Assembly (NCBI GenBank): GCA_045114775.1
Contig: JBGULC010000040.1
Coordinates: 1-45,672 of the forward strand
Length of the DNA: 45,672 nt
Source: UBA3792 sp045114775
GTDB taxonomy: Bacteria > Bacillota > Clostridia > Christensenellales > CAG-138
Reading direction: 5' to 3'
How positions within the stretch are numbered: the stretch's first letter is position 1; each line of letters opens with the position of its first letter. This document shows, one piece after another, positions 1-8,026 of this stretch. The notes under the pieces are model-generated. The model did no database searches. It saw nothing but the letters and a program-made list of their open reading frames with translations, and was not told where the DNA came from. The translations under genes and the position numbers were made by a program.

Positions 1-1
1 C

Positions 2-1153
2 ACCAACAACGGCTGCCTCTATCGCTGCAAGGCCTCCAACAGCTACGGCTCCGTAAGAACGACCGCCGCAAAGCTGACCGTAAAGGGTATTCTCTCGATC
101 ACAAAGCAGCCCGCGGCACAGAAGAGCGCAGTCGGCACGACCGTTTCGTTCAAGGTCGAAGCGACCGGCAGCAACATTACCTATCAGTGGCAGTACAGCA
201 AGGATAAGGGCAAAACGTGGACGAATTGCTCCTCGACCGGATACAACAAGGCGACGTTCTCGTTCAAGACAAGCCGTGCCATGGACCAGAGAATGTATCG
301 CTGCGTCGTCACCTCCAACGGCGTAAACGTCACGTCCGACGCTGCAAAGCTGACTGTTCCGCAGTATTCCGCGCTCCTGATCGGTGAAGAAAATTATTAT
401 AATACGAATAACTATCTGCCCGGTCCTCTGAATGATATTCACGCCATGAAGGGCATGCTCGGAGATCTTCGCGCCAAGTATTCCGTAAAATATCTTCCGG
501 ATGCTGAAAAAACGACCATTATGAACGCAATTTCCTCCATTGCAAAAAGCTCCAAAAGCTATGACATGCTTGTATTCTATTATTCCGGACACGGCGCAAA
601 CGCGCGCGCAAACAGCGGATACCTCGGCGCTCTTTGTACGGTGGAAGGTAATTATATCACAACGGCAGAACTTGCGAACGCGCTGTCACAGTATAAAGGA
701 AAGGTCCTTGTTCTTCTTGACAGTTGCTTTTCCGGAGCTGCGATCGATAAATCCGGAAATGGGAACGAGTTGGATAAATTCAACAGCAGCGTGATCGAAG
801 CTTTCTCAGATTACACGTTTATCGATGAATCCGAGGTGCAGGAAGGCGCCGTTGCAAGAACCGGCGAGCTGAAACAGGATAAATTCCTGGTGATCACGGC
901 GGCGTCCTACACGCAGACTTCCGTCTCCATAACTTACGGCGATGATTTCTACTTCGGTTTATTCACATACTCCATACTTGACGCGCTCGGCTGCAGATAT
1001 CCGGACGGCGAGTATACCGGTGCTTTAGATTGTTCCCGTATCACGCTCGGTCAAATGTACGATCATATCACTAGTGTTATTAAAGAGTTTGAGTGTTCGC
1101 AGCAAACACAATATTACGGAAACAGAAACGAAATTATTTTCAGAAGATACTGA
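2..1153 (+). CDS. Secreted Ig-like/caspase (peptidase C14) protein, 5' end outside window
   Basis: The reading frame is open from base 2 and runs through position 281, so the ATG there is internal and the true start lies upstream. The visible 383 residues hold the end of one Ig-like domain (LYRCKASNSYG), a complete Ig-like domain (about 35-120, with the W...YRC pattern typical of bacterial surface Ig modules), then a caspase-like domain from about residue 120. The catalytic dyad is visible: His in YYSGHGA (codon 590-592) and Cys in LLDSCFSGA (codon 725-727). Ig repeats before a C14 domain suggest a protein acting outside the cell; the signal peptide would be in the missing part. Family knowledge supports a Cys protease with Lys/Arg or Asp preference; the substrate is unknown. 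A strong terminator follows, so the gene is the last of its transcript. Confidence 0.85.
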   Translation, partial: TNNGCLYRCKASNSYGSVRTTAAKLTVKGILSITKQPAAQKSAVGTTVSFKVEATGSNITYQWQYSKDKGKTWTNCSSTGYNKATFSFKTSRAMDQRMYRCVVTSNGVNVTSDAAKLTVPQYSALLIGEENYYNTNNYLPGPLNDIHAMKGMLGDLRAKYSVKYLPDAEKTTIMNAISSIAKSSKSYDMLVFYYSGHGANARANSGYLGALCTVEGNYITTAELANALSQYKGKVLVLLDSCFSGAAIDKSGNGNELDKFNSSVIEAFSDYTFIDESEVQEGAVARTGELKQDKFLVITAASYTQTSVSITYGDDFYFGLFTYSILDALGCRYPDGEYTGALDCSRITLGQMYDHITSVIKEFECSQQTQYYGNRNEIIFRRY

Positions 1154-1168
1154 GCTGTAAATAACGAG

Positions 1169-1200
1169 AGCCGGGAAATATGACGTTTCCCGGCTTTTTT
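1169..1200 (+). terminator. Rho-independent terminator after the caspase gene
   Basis: A perfect 9-bp stem, GCCGGGAAA (1170-1178) with TTTCCCGGC (1186-1194), is followed directly by a T tract. Confidence 0.9.
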
Positions 1201-1258
1201 CAATGGAATGATTACATTTTGTTCACTTTTTGCGATGGTATTTCACATGCAAAGCGGT

Positions 1259-1264
1259 TATAAT
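1259..1264 (+). promoter_or_regulatory. -10 element of the YugP-like gene
   Basis: Consensus TATAAT ends 22 bases before the ATG. No good -35 lies at 17 bp (nearest TTGCGA at 1230-1235 is too far). Transcription would start near 1271, just ahead of the ribosome site AAAGGAGGG (1272-1280), giving a leader of about 16 nt. Confidence 0.45.
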
Positions 1265-1286
1265 GATCGATAAAGGAGGGATCCGT

Positions 1287-1994
1287 ATGCGGGACTATTT
1301 CTATCTTTTTTTGCTGCTCGGCGTAATGATCCTGTCGATGATCGCGCAGAACCGCGTCGCAAGCGTCTTCAATCAGTACGAGCAGGTCCGCGCAAAAAGC
1401 GGCGTGACCGGCGCGGAGCTTGCACAGCGGCTGCTCTATCAGAACGGTCTGAGTCTTCCGATACAGCAGGTTTCTGGGAGTCTCACAGATCATTTTAATC
1501 CGAAGGAACAGACCGTCGGCCTTTCCGAGGTTGTTTACGGATCGGATTCGGTATCTGCGCTCGCCGTCGCCGCGCATGAGATCGGACACGTGCTGCAGTA
1601 TGACGAGGGCTACGGACCGATGAAGCTTCGAAGCGTGATCCTGCCGGTCGCGAATATCGGCAGCCGGATCGGGCCGTTCCTGGTCATCGGCGGATTGCTG
1701 CTTTCCGTGCTTGCCGCAAATACCGGAAACATCGGCTATTATATTGCAATGGGCGGCGTAGGACTGTACGTCGTCATGTTTCTGTTTCAGCTTCTGACAC
1801 TGCCGGTTGAGTTCAACGCCTCAAAGCGCGGTCTCAATATGCTTACCGAGGGCGGATATATCGCAGACGACGAGCTGCCCGGCGCAAAGAAGATGCTGAA
1901 CGCCGCGGCAATGACCTACGTGCTTGCAGCGCTCGGTTCATTTGTGACCGTACTGCGTCTTTTCTCAATTGCAGGAAGAGCACGCAGAAGATAA
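1287..1994 (+). CDS. YugP-type membrane zinc metallopeptidase (Zn_peptidase_2)
   Basis: 235 residues. The start at 1287 is chosen because AAAGGAGGG sits 6 nt upstream; an in-frame ATG at 1230 would precede the probable promoter. An N-terminal membrane segment (about 5-20) is followed by the zinc signature HEIGH (His97, Glu98, His101), then two further hydrophobic segments (about 130-155 and 160-185) and one near the C-terminus. The length and the order of TM, HExxH and TM segments fit the YugP/Zn_peptidase_2 family, conserved in Firmicutes but poorly characterised. It is monocistronic: promoter-like -10 just upstream, bidirectional terminator just downstream, and it converges on dnaN. The substrate is not known; a role in membrane protein turnover would be inference. 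Confidence 0.85.
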   Translation: MRDYFYLFLLLGVMILSMIAQNRVASVFNQYEQVRAKSGVTGAELAQRLLYQNGLSLPIQQVSGSLTDHFNPKEQTVGLSEVVYGSDSVSALAVAAHEIGHVLQYDEGYGPMKLRSVILPVANIGSRIGPFLVIGGLLLSVLAANTGNIGYYIAMGGVGLYVVMFLFQLLTLPVEFNASKRGLNMLTEGGYIADDELPGAKKMLNAAAMTYVLAALGSFVTVLRLFSIAGRARRR

Positions 1995-2007
1995 ATCTTT
2001 TCAAAAT

Positions 2008-2040
2008 AAAAGAGCCTTCCTTACGGAAGGTTCTTTTTTC
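2008..2040. terminator. Bidirectional terminator between YugP-like gene and dnaN
   Basis: A 10-bp stem (2011-2020 with 2025-2034, one G-T pair, TTAC loop) has a T tract on the + side and an A-rich run upstream that gives T's on the minus strand. It serves both convergent genes. Confidence 0.85.
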
Positions 2041-2047
2041 TGTTTGA

Positions 2048-3142
2048 TCAATATACGCGCATCGGGACGATCAGGTAAAGATACGAATCTCCCTGTACCG
2101 GGCGGATGACGCACGGGCTGATCGGACTGTTGAACTCAAGGTAAACCGTTTCGTCGGTGATGTTCCGAAGAATGTTGATGATATACTTCGGATTGAAGGC
2201 GATGTCGATCGGATCTCCGACGATACTGACCTCCATCGTATCCTCTCCGCGACCGACAAAGCTCTCTGCACTCATGGTAAGAGAGTCCCCCTCGAAGTGC
2301 AGCAGAACACTGTTGTTTCCTTCGCGCGCAATGAGCTGCGCACGGTCCGTCATGGTATAAAGATCCGCGGTATTCACAAGCACGCGGGTTTTGCATTCCT
2401 TCGGGATGATACGCTTATAATCAATATAATTGCCGTCCAAAAGACGTGCGGTCAGACGCGAATCGTTGACCTGTACCGTCAGATGCGTTTGCGTGAGAGA
2501 AAGCGTAACATCCTTTTCTGTCTCCTCCGCCATCTTCGCAACTTCCGTCAGAACCTTTCCCTGCACGATTGTGCGCTTTTCGAGCGAATCATCCGGAAGA
2601 TGCAGCGTCGTCATCGCAAACTGGAAGGAGTCCGTCGCAACGAACGTAAGCTGTCCGGCGCTCGCTTCTACCAGCGCGCCGGTAAGAACGGGACGGGAAT
2701 CATCCTGAGAGACCGCAAATACTGTGCGATCGATCATATTGCGAAGCTGTTCCGCTTGAACCGGAATATCAACGACGTCGCCCTTTGCGCGCATAATCGG
2801 ATATTCATCGAACTCGATACACTGAAGACGCTGACGCACACGGCCGCTTTTGATCTTCAGAATCATCCCTTCCTGTTCGGCATACAACGGTTCGTTCGGG
2901 AGTTTTCTTAGGATCTCCGCAAGAAACTTTCCCTTCAAAACACATTTTCCTTCCTCTTCAACCGATGCGGGAAGAAAACATTCCTTTTGGAACATCAGAT
3001 CTGAGCAGGTCAGATGAAGACCTTCGTTTGTTGCTTCGATCAAAACACCTTCTAAAACCGGCATTGTGCTGCGGACAGGCAACGCCTTGATCACGGAGAG
3101 AACGCCTGCGCACAGGTCTTCGGTTTGCATTGTAAACTTCAT
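2048..3142 (-). CDS. dnaN: DNA polymerase III beta subunit (sliding clamp)
   Basis: 364 residues, close to the usual 365-380. The clamp pattern is clear from the N-terminus (MKFTMQTEDL...LPVRSTMPVLEGVLI) through the TGALVEA and VATDSFQFA region of the second domain to the C-terminal LIVPMRVY. It forms the ring that tethers polymerase III to DNA and is the docking site for many replication and repair proteins. The ribosome site GGAAAGGAAAAG precedes the ATG. It lies 254 bp downstream of dnaA in the same direction, with the replication origin between them. Unlike most Firmicutes, no S4-domain yaaA, recF or gyrB follows: the gene ends at a terminator facing a convergent peptidase gene. Confidence 0.97.
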   Translation of the reverse strand: MKFTMQTEDLCAGVLSVIKALPVRSTMPVLEGVLIEATNEGLHLTCSDLMFQKECFLPASVEEEGKCVLKGKFLAEILRKLPNEPLYAEQEGMILKIKSGRVRQRLQCIEFDEYPIMRAKGDVVDIPVQAEQLRNMIDRTVFAVSQDDSRPVLTGALVEASAGQLTFVATDSFQFAMTTLHLPDDSLEKRTIVQGKVLTEVAKMAEETEKDVTLSLTQTHLTVQVNDSRLTARLLDGNYIDYKRIIPKECKTRVLVNTADLYTMTDRAQLIAREGNNSVLLHFEGDSLTMSAESFVGRGEDTMEVSIVGDPIDIAFNPKYIINILRNITDETVYLEFNSPISPCVIRPVQGDSYLYLIVPMRVY

Positions 3143-3396
3143 ACTCTTTTCCTTTCCGTCGGTTATCCACCGATTCTCTTTATTTCCTGTTGGTCCTTTA
3201 TTCTATTAACAGTAGTATTATCAGTAGTAGGTGTGGAAAACAAGGATAAATACATATTTGAACGCCGCTGCCTCTTTTTTTCGGTGGTCTCCTCTGCGGC
3301 TTACCGGTGGACAGGCTTTTCTCTTATCCAAGTTTTCCGTCTTATCCCCGAATCCCTGTTTTCATCCACTTTACAAAACCACAATTTGTGGAAATT
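3143..3396. other. oriC: Replication origin oriC (dnaA-dnaN intergenic region)
   Basis: This 254-bp gap holds a cluster of DnaA-box-like 9-mers: TGTGGAAAT (3387-3395, right arm of the inverted repeat CCACAA-T-TTGTGG at 3379-3391), TTATCCCCG (3342-3350), TTATCCAAG (3324-3332), TGTGGAAAA (3232-3240, which is TTTTCCACA on the minus strand) and TTATCCACC (3163-3171). The box at 3232 abuts a run of DnaA-trio triplets (3210-3230) and then an AT-rich stretch (about 3173-3209) leading to dnaN. The order dnaA, boxes, trio, AT-rich unwinding site, dnaN is the one established for B. subtilis. No comparable boxes were seen upstream of dnaA. Confidence 0.85.
3210..3240. other. Basal unwinding element: DnaA box plus seven DnaA-trio triplets
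   Basis: Immediately beside the box TGTGGAAAA, separated by one G, are seven in-register triplets: three TAG, two CAG and two TAT on the + strand. Read 3' to 5' away from the box these are GAT, GAC or TAT, and every one keeps the central adenine that is the conserved base of the trio motif. This is where DnaA would load on single strand and begin opening toward dnaN. Confidence 0.8.
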
Positions 3397-4716
3397 CTAT
3401 CCTTCCCGGATCCTTGTTCGGATGCTTTCGATCGTATCGGAAAAGGTCGGGTCTTCGGTGATCATCTGCGCGATTTTATTGCATGCGGAGATCGCCGTCG
3501 TATGGTCGTTGCGCTCAAACAGCATTGCGATCCTTTTATAAGGAAGGCTTAAAAGCGTATGGCAGAAATACATTGCGATCTGCCGCGGCATCACAACTTC
3601 CTTGTCACGCCGCTGCGACAGCAGACTTTCGACCGGTACGGAATAGTATTCAGCAACCGTCTCCCTGATACGCTCCGGTGTGATTACGATCTCTTTCTTC
3701 TGAGGCAGCATGTCGCGCATCGCTTCTTTTGCAAAGCTCAGCGTGATCGGCATACGTTTCAGCCGCGAGTACATAATAACGCGGTTTAAACTTCCTTCCA
3801 GTTTTCGGATATTATCGACAAAGTTTTCCGCAATGAAATTGATAACGTCGTCTCCCACTTTCACATGCTCATTCTGCGCACGGTTTCGCAGAATAGCCGT
3901 TCTTGTTTCCAGATCGGGAGCCTGCAGGTCCGCGACAAGTCCCCATTCGAAACGTGAAGAGAGACGCTCCTCCAATGTTTTGATCTCCTTCGGAGGCCGG
4001 TCGGAACTGATTACGATCTGCTTTCCGGCATTGTGAAGCGTATTGAATGTATTGAAAAACTCCTCCTGTGTCGATTGTTTTCCTGCAATGAACTGGATAT
4101 CGTCGATCATCAGAAGATCGACGTTTCGATACCGCTGCCGGAATTCGACGTTTTTTCCGGCGCGCAGTGCTTCCAGAAGATCGTTTGTAAACATTTCGCT
4201 GGTAACATAAACGATCCTTGCGGTCGGATCCGCTTCACGCACCGCATGACCGATCGCGTGCATCAGATGCGTCTTGCCGAGCCCTGCGCCTCCGTACAGG
4301 AACAGCGGGTTATATGCCTTACCGGGCGCTTCGACGACAGCAAGCGCAGCCGCGTGCGCAAAGTCGTTGGATTTGCCGACGACAAACGTTTCAAACGTAT
4401 ACTTCGGATTCAGCATCAGGGAATTCAGGGAGACGTCCTCTGTCTGCGTGCGGATAAAATCCTTCCTCTGTGAAGGCAGGATCAGAAGCACGTCAAGAAT
4501 GTCCGGATCCGCTTTCTGCGCGGCGGTGCGTACATGATCGAAGTAATATTCCGTAACCGTATTCTTCACGACGTCGTCCGCCGCTTCCAAAATCAGGATC
4601 CCGTTTTGCACCGTTACCGGATCAAGCGCATCAATCCAGCGATGAAACGTAACCGCAGAGATCTGCGGACGAATGCTTTCCCGCGCTTCATACCATAATT
4701 TTTTCAGATCTTCCAT
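3397..4716 (-). CDS. dnaA: Chromosomal replication initiator DnaA
   Basis: 439 residues from the ATG at 4716 (MEDLKKLWYEA), which matches the usual domain I start; an in-frame TTG at 4752 would add 12 residues unlike the family. GGGGA lies 6 nt upstream of the chosen ATG. Domain I (1-80) is followed by a short linker, then the AAA+ domain with Walker A GGAGLGKT (142-149), Walker B MIDDIQF (about 203-209) and a sensor/arginine region (LSSRFEWGL). The C-terminal helix-turn-helix carries the DnaA signature (RNDHTTAISACNKI). It binds the 9-mer boxes and trio in the adjacent oriC and opens the duplex. dnaN follows after oriC. Upstream, instead of rpmH/rnpA, lies the end of a sigma/anti-sigma operon. 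Confidence 0.97.
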   Translation of the reverse strand: MEDLKKLWYEARESIRPQISAVTFHRWIDALDPVTVQNGILILEAADDVVKNTVTEYYFDHVRTAAQKADPDILDVLLILPSQRKDFIRTQTEDVSLNSLMLNPKYTFETFVVGKSNDFAHAAALAVVEAPGKAYNPLFLYGGAGLGKTHLMHAIGHAVREADPTARIVYVTSEMFTNDLLEALRAGKNVEFRQRYRNVDLLMIDDIQFIAGKQSTQEEFFNTFNTLHNAGKQIVISSDRPPKEIKTLEERLSSRFEWGLVADLQAPDLETRTAILRNRAQNEHVKVGDDVINFIAENFVDNIRKLEGSLNRVIMYSRLKRMPITLSFAKEAMRDMLPQKKEIVITPERIRETVAEYYSVPVESLLSQRRDKEVVMPRQIAMYFCHTLLSLPYKRIAMLFERNDHTTAISACNKIAQMITEDPTFSDTIESIRTRIREG

Positions 4717-4784
4717 AGTGTTTCCCCAATCTTTTTGCGCATAAAATCCCAAAGCGTTTTTGATGACGCTCCTATACCACTATT

Positions 4785-4813
4785 ATCATAACAGATTTTT
4801 TTCGGAAAGAAAA
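4785..4813 (-). promoter_or_regulatory. Probable dnaA promoter
   Basis: On the minus strand an extended -10 (TG-N-TATGAT, -10 at 4790-4785) has a weak -35 TTTTCT (4813-4808) at 17 bp. The leader would be about 60 nt. It lies between the anti-sigma terminator and dnaA. GATAAT just downstream is an alternative -10. Confidence 0.45.
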
Positions 4814-4824
4814 GAGTTTTCGGG

Positions 4825-4855
4825 AAAAAAGAACCGGCCTCGTAACGGTCGGTTC
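4825..4855 (-). terminator. Terminator of the sigma/anti-sigma operon
   Basis: On the minus strand a 9-bp stem (4855-4847 with 4839-4831, one wobble pair) is followed by six T's (4830-4825). It insulates dnaA from upstream transcription. Confidence 0.85.
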
Positions 4856-4909
4856 TCTCCTTTGATGTGATTTTTTCATGCCATGGTGCGTTTCGGTCGT
4901 AGGGTTTCC

Positions 4910-6379
4910 TTATGGCTTCGGCAGCGCGATTGCGCAGTCGGAAAGGACGGTTTCCGCCCATCCGGTGGTTTGGAAGCCGTATTCCGGATACGGCTGCGGC
5001 CCGCCGTCGTCGGAAAGCAGAACGGGCGCTCCGGTTTTTGTTCCGTCGACCGGATCGAGACAGGGAACGAATCCGGTCATTCTCACAAGCTTCGGGATCA
5101 GCATGACCGATTCGATCCCGTCCCAGTCCTCCGCATGGATAGGCAGCTCGATTTTCCAGTCGTCGCCGCCCATGTTGTCCGGAATGCGGCTTTCGATCCG
5201 CTCGCCGTTTACGTAAACGTCGAACTGCAGTCCTTCCGTCCGACTGTTGAAGGCGGCGCGGATGAGATCCTTGTCGAACGTTTCGGCGCTTATGTCCTTC
5301 AATCCGATCGTGACGCCGCCGGGCAGGTAGGAAACCTCGAACGTGAGCGTGACGCCGTCAAACGAAACGGTGCGGTTTTCGATCGAGACGAAATCCAAGC
5401 TCTTCTGATTGAGCGTCCATACGGTGATCGGCGCGGAGCCGGCAAGCGACAGAGACAGCGTCTTCGTTTCGTGCCGGTTGCTCGCCGTCGTATCGAACGT
5501 GAACACGTGCTTTACCCGCGCGACGTTAAAGGTTTTCCCGGTTTTGATGTCGTCCTCGTTGTTGATGTAGTAATACAGCGTCATTTCGACTGCGCCGTCG
5601 GGCAGCGGAGAGGCAAGATCGATCTCCGTCTGCATATAGAAGCCGCTTTCCTCCTTGTTGTAGCTCGGGATCACGCCGTGTCCGTAGCTGCCGAACGTAT
5701 ATGGCGTACCGTTGACGGCGCCGAGCACCTCATAGGTCGTCATGTCGAGATTGTGCGTATAGGGCGCCTCGGTGTTTCCGAAGCCGACCAGAAAATCGCC
5801 GGCATACGGGCATTCGAAATATGCGGTGACGATCAATTGACTGCCGTCGTAATACACCTCGGAAAGCTGCGGATCGAGCGAAAGGAGGTACGCATATTCG
5901 TTAGGATCGATCACGGGACCGTCGCCGGGCTCGGTCACGCGGCGATTGAATTCCGCGTCGCTTCTGAGCTCGCCGGAGTAGCTTCCGATCAGCTCCACGC
6001 GTCCGCTGACGTTTTCGGGTTTCGCGCTTTCGATTGCCTGCTCGATCTCCTTGATCGGTTCGCGTTCGTCCGGCTTCTGCATAAAGTAGGTTTCAGTAGT
6101 CGTGTCCGGATGCGCAATCCGGTACAGTCCGTCCGCAACGCCCGGCACGGTAAAGCCGAGCGTAAGATAGATCATGACGCACGCCGCTGCCGCGATCGCG
6201 ACGGGCTTCCACATCCTTGCAAACGATACGCGCTTTTTCGGAAGCTTCCGATGAAGCCGTGCATTGATGCGGGCCTTTGTTTCCGGCGTCAAAAGGATAT
6301 CGGGATCGATCGCGTTCAAGAGCTGTTCTTTCTGCGCGTCGTTCATGGTTTCGAATTTCTGTTCCAGCTTGCTGTTCAT
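4910..6379 (-). CDS. Membrane-anchored anti-sigma-like protein
   Basis: 489 residues. The ATG at 6379 overlaps the sigma gene's TGA (ATGA), indicating translational coupling. The cytoplasmic N-terminus (1-57) is short and charged with no visible zinc-finger (HxxxCxxC) motif, then one membrane segment (about 58-78), then a large outside part of about 410 residues rich in beta-type sequence and aromatic residues. This layout is that of ECF anti-sigma factors of the DUF4179 type found in Clostridia, where the short cytoplasmic part holds the sigma factor and the ectodomain senses the envelope. The function is inferred from pairing and topology; the ectodomain fold is not recognised. It ends at a terminator just upstream of the dnaA promoter. 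Confidence 0.7.
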   Translation of the reverse strand: MNSKLEQKFETMNDAQKEQLLNAIDPDILLTPETKARINARLHRKLPKKRVSFARMWKPVAIAAAACVMIYLTLGFTVPGVADGLYRIAHPDTTTETYFMQKPDEREPIKEIEQAIESAKPENVSGRVELIGSYSGELRSDAEFNRRVTEPGDGPVIDPNEYAYLLSLDPQLSEVYYDGSQLIVTAYFECPYAGDFLVGFGNTEAPYTHNLDMTTYEVLGAVNGTPYTFGSYGHGVIPSYNKEESGFYMQTEIDLASPLPDGAVEMTLYYYINNEDDIKTGKTFNVARVKHVFTFDTTASNRHETKTLSLSLAGSAPITVWTLNQKSLDFVSIENRTVSFDGVTLTFEVSYLPGGVTIGLKDISAETFDKDLIRAAFNSRTEGLQFDVYVNGERIESRIPDNMGGDDWKIELPIHAEDWDGIESVMLIPKLVRMTGFVPCLDPVDGTKTGAPVLLSDDGGPQPYPEYGFQTTGWAETVLSDCAIALPKP

Positions 6380-6918
6380 GGTTCTTCTCCCTTCCATGCT
6401 TCTTTGATCTTCTGCAGCGCGCGCTTTGCCCGCTGCACGACGGTGTTCGGTTTCATGCCGAGCCGTTTGCCGATCTCGGCGCTCGTCATGCCGAGCCAGT
6501 ATTTTGAAAGCAGGATCGTCGCGTCCGGTTCGCCGAGCGCGCGGATCCGTTCGATGAGCGCGTCGTTCGAGAGCAGCGCGATCGCTTCCTCCTCGGCGGA
6601 CCGTTCGGACGCGGTTTCGTCCCAGAGCGCGTCCTCCATCGGGATCGGCATACGCGCGCTTTTGCGCAGGTGATCCAGCGCCTTGTGTTCCGCGATCCGG
6701 ATGAGATACGCGGGAAACGCCGCGCCGGAAAAATCCAGCCGCCGTCTGTGCCGGAAGAGATAATAGAAAACGTCCGACACGCATTCCTCGACGTCGTCCT
6801 CGGAGAAATTTCGCAGCACACGCCGCACGGTCACATAAACAAGTCCGCCGTATTGATCCAGCAGCGTTCGGATCCCGTCTTCCGGATCGGTTTTCATCAG
6901 GTTTGACAGATCTTCCAA
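6376..6918 (-). CDS. ECF-type RNA polymerase sigma factor
   Basis: 180 residues from a TTG at 6918, chosen because AGAAAGGAAG lies about 8 nt upstream; the next ATG (6897) has no ribosome site. Region 2 covers about 15-85 (GGLVYVTVRRVLRNF...DDVEECVSDVFYYLFRHRRRLDF...AYLIRIAEHKALDHLRK), and region 4 about 115-170 (helix-turn-helix MTSAEIGKRLGMKPNTVVQRAKRAL, given here in segments). It would direct RNA polymerase to a stress or envelope regulon when released by the overlapping anti-sigma gene. The upstream 220 bp to the divergent hydrolase gene is AT-rich and contains the 10-bp palindrome GAACATGTTC (6941-6950) and a near-direct repeat (TTCTGTTTTT at 6931 and 7002), possibly regulatory. Confidence 0.85.
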   Translation of the reverse strand: MEDLSNLMKTDPEDGIRTLLDQYGGLVYVTVRRVLRNFSEDDVEECVSDVFYYLFRHRRRLDFSGAAFPAYLIRIAEHKALDHLRKSARMPIPMEDALWDETASERSAEEEAIALLSNDALIERIRALGEPDATILLSKYWLGMTSAEIGKRLGMKPNTVVQRAKRALQKIKEAWKGEEP

Positions 6919-7085
6919 ACGGCGCTTCCTTTCTGTTTTTGAACATGTTCTGTCAAGAAAGCGTTTCGGGAGAAGAAAAAGTGACGCTTTTTGCAAAAAA
7001 GTTCTGTTTTTACACATGATAACAGAAAACAGCGTTCTTTTTGCAACAGAAATATGTACGAAAAGAAAAGTTTTCCGCCGTATCC

Positions 7086-7114
7086 TTGCATCGGCCGAGG
7101 CTTGGCGCTATAAT
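7086..7114 (+). promoter_or_regulatory. Promoter of the hydrolase-DUF951-signal peptidase operon
   Basis: TTGCAT (7086-7091), 17-bp spacer, TATAAT (7109-7114). The start of transcription would be near 7121, followed by ribosome site AAAGAGGTG and the ATG at 7139. Confidence 0.8.
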
Positions 7115-7138
7115 CAAATCGTATAAAGAGGTGTTTAT

Positions 7139-8026
7139 ATGAAACAAAAATTCAAGCCGATCGTCAACTCAGACCTGATTGGAGACTACATTACAATCGA
7201 GCTGCCGGGCTTTCCGGGCAGCAAGCCGAAGCCTGAGCCATGCCGTATCCACTATATCACAATGGGAAGCGGCGAGCCGCTGCTGCTCGTGCATTCGGTC
7301 GGACAGTCGGTTTATACCTGGCGGAATCTTATGCCGATTCTTGCGGAATCCTATTGCGTGGTAGCGATCGAGTTGCCGGGCTCCGGCTATTCCGACCGTC
7401 CTCTGTCGCTGAACTATTCGATGGATTCGATCGCGGAGGTGATCGTGCTGTGTCTCGACGCGCTCGGCGTCAGGAAGACGCACGCGCTCGGCGTCACAAT
7501 GGGCGCGGTCTATACAATGTATGCCGCGGCGAAGTATCCTGATCGGTTCATGAAGGTGATCGCCCTTACCCCCGGCGGGATCACGGATAAAATGCCGAAG
7601 AAGATCCGTAGGCTGGAAGGTCCGTTCGGCGCGTTTTTCCGCGAGATGTATTCGAAAAAGGATTTTGAAAAATACCTGCCGCTGTTTTATTATGACGGCA
7701 CGGTCGTGACGGACGAGGTCGTGGAGCAGTATTATTCGACCTGCGACGATCATGCGAGCCGTCAGGCGATCATGTACGCGATCCGTAACTTTGATGAGGA
7801 ATACGCGTTCGAGGCGATCCGCAAGGCGAAGCGCGAGTATTTCATCATTTGGGGCGAAGAAGATCGGCTGCAGCCGATGGACCGTCTGTTTGAGATCCGC
7901 AAACTGCTGCCCGACAGCGTATACCACGGCGTCCGCAACACCGGTCATTGGATCCACGAGGAGAAGGGCGCGCAGATCGCCGAAGCGGTAGATCGTTATA
8001 TCCGCTTCAAGGGGGAGGAAAAATGA
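7139..8026 (+). CDS. Alpha/beta-hydrolase fold protein with Thr at the nucleophile position
   Basis: 295 residues. The fold pattern is clear: LLLVHSVGQSVYTWRNLMP near the oxyanion strand, VAIELPGSGYSDRP, the nucleophile elbow, an acid in FIIWGEEDRLQP and a late His in RNTGHWIHEE. The elbow normally G-x-S-x-G reads G-V-T-M-G: residue 120 is Thr (codon ACA, 7496-7498). The oxyanion HG is also changed (HSVG). The protein may therefore be a weak or non-catalytic member. The gene heads a compact operon, with its stop overlapping the DUF951 start (ATGA at 8023). The substrate cannot be told from the sequence. Confidence 0.8.
   Translation: MKQKFKPIVNSDLIGDYITIELPGFPGSKPKPEPCRIHYITMGSGEPLLLVHSVGQSVYTWRNLMPILAESYCVVAIELPGSGYSDRPLSLNYSMDSIAEVIVLCLDALGVRKTHALGVTMGAVYTMYAAAKYPDRFMKVIALTPGGITDKMPKKIRRLEGPFGAFFREMYSKKDFEKYLPLFYYDGTVVTDEVVEQYYSTCDDHASRQAIMYAIRNFDEEYAFEAIRKAKREYFIIWGEEDRLQPMDRLFEIRKLLPDSVYHGVRNTGHWIHEEKGAQIAEAVDRYIRFKGEEK

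Noticed and set aside
4717..4824. Second oriC half upstream of dnaA
   Set aside because: The region is AT-rich with a TTATCATAA word, but no DnaA box close to TTATCCACA was found.
4883..6673. Plus-strand 596-codon frame over the sigma/anti-sigma genes
   Set aside because: Shadow frame rich in Arg and Asp with no recognisable domain; the minus-strand genes have coupled starts, motifs and a terminator.
6380..6946. Upstream extension of the anti-sigma frame to 678 codons
   Set aside because: It runs in another frame across the sigma gene; the ATG at 6379 overlapping the sigma stop is the natural start.
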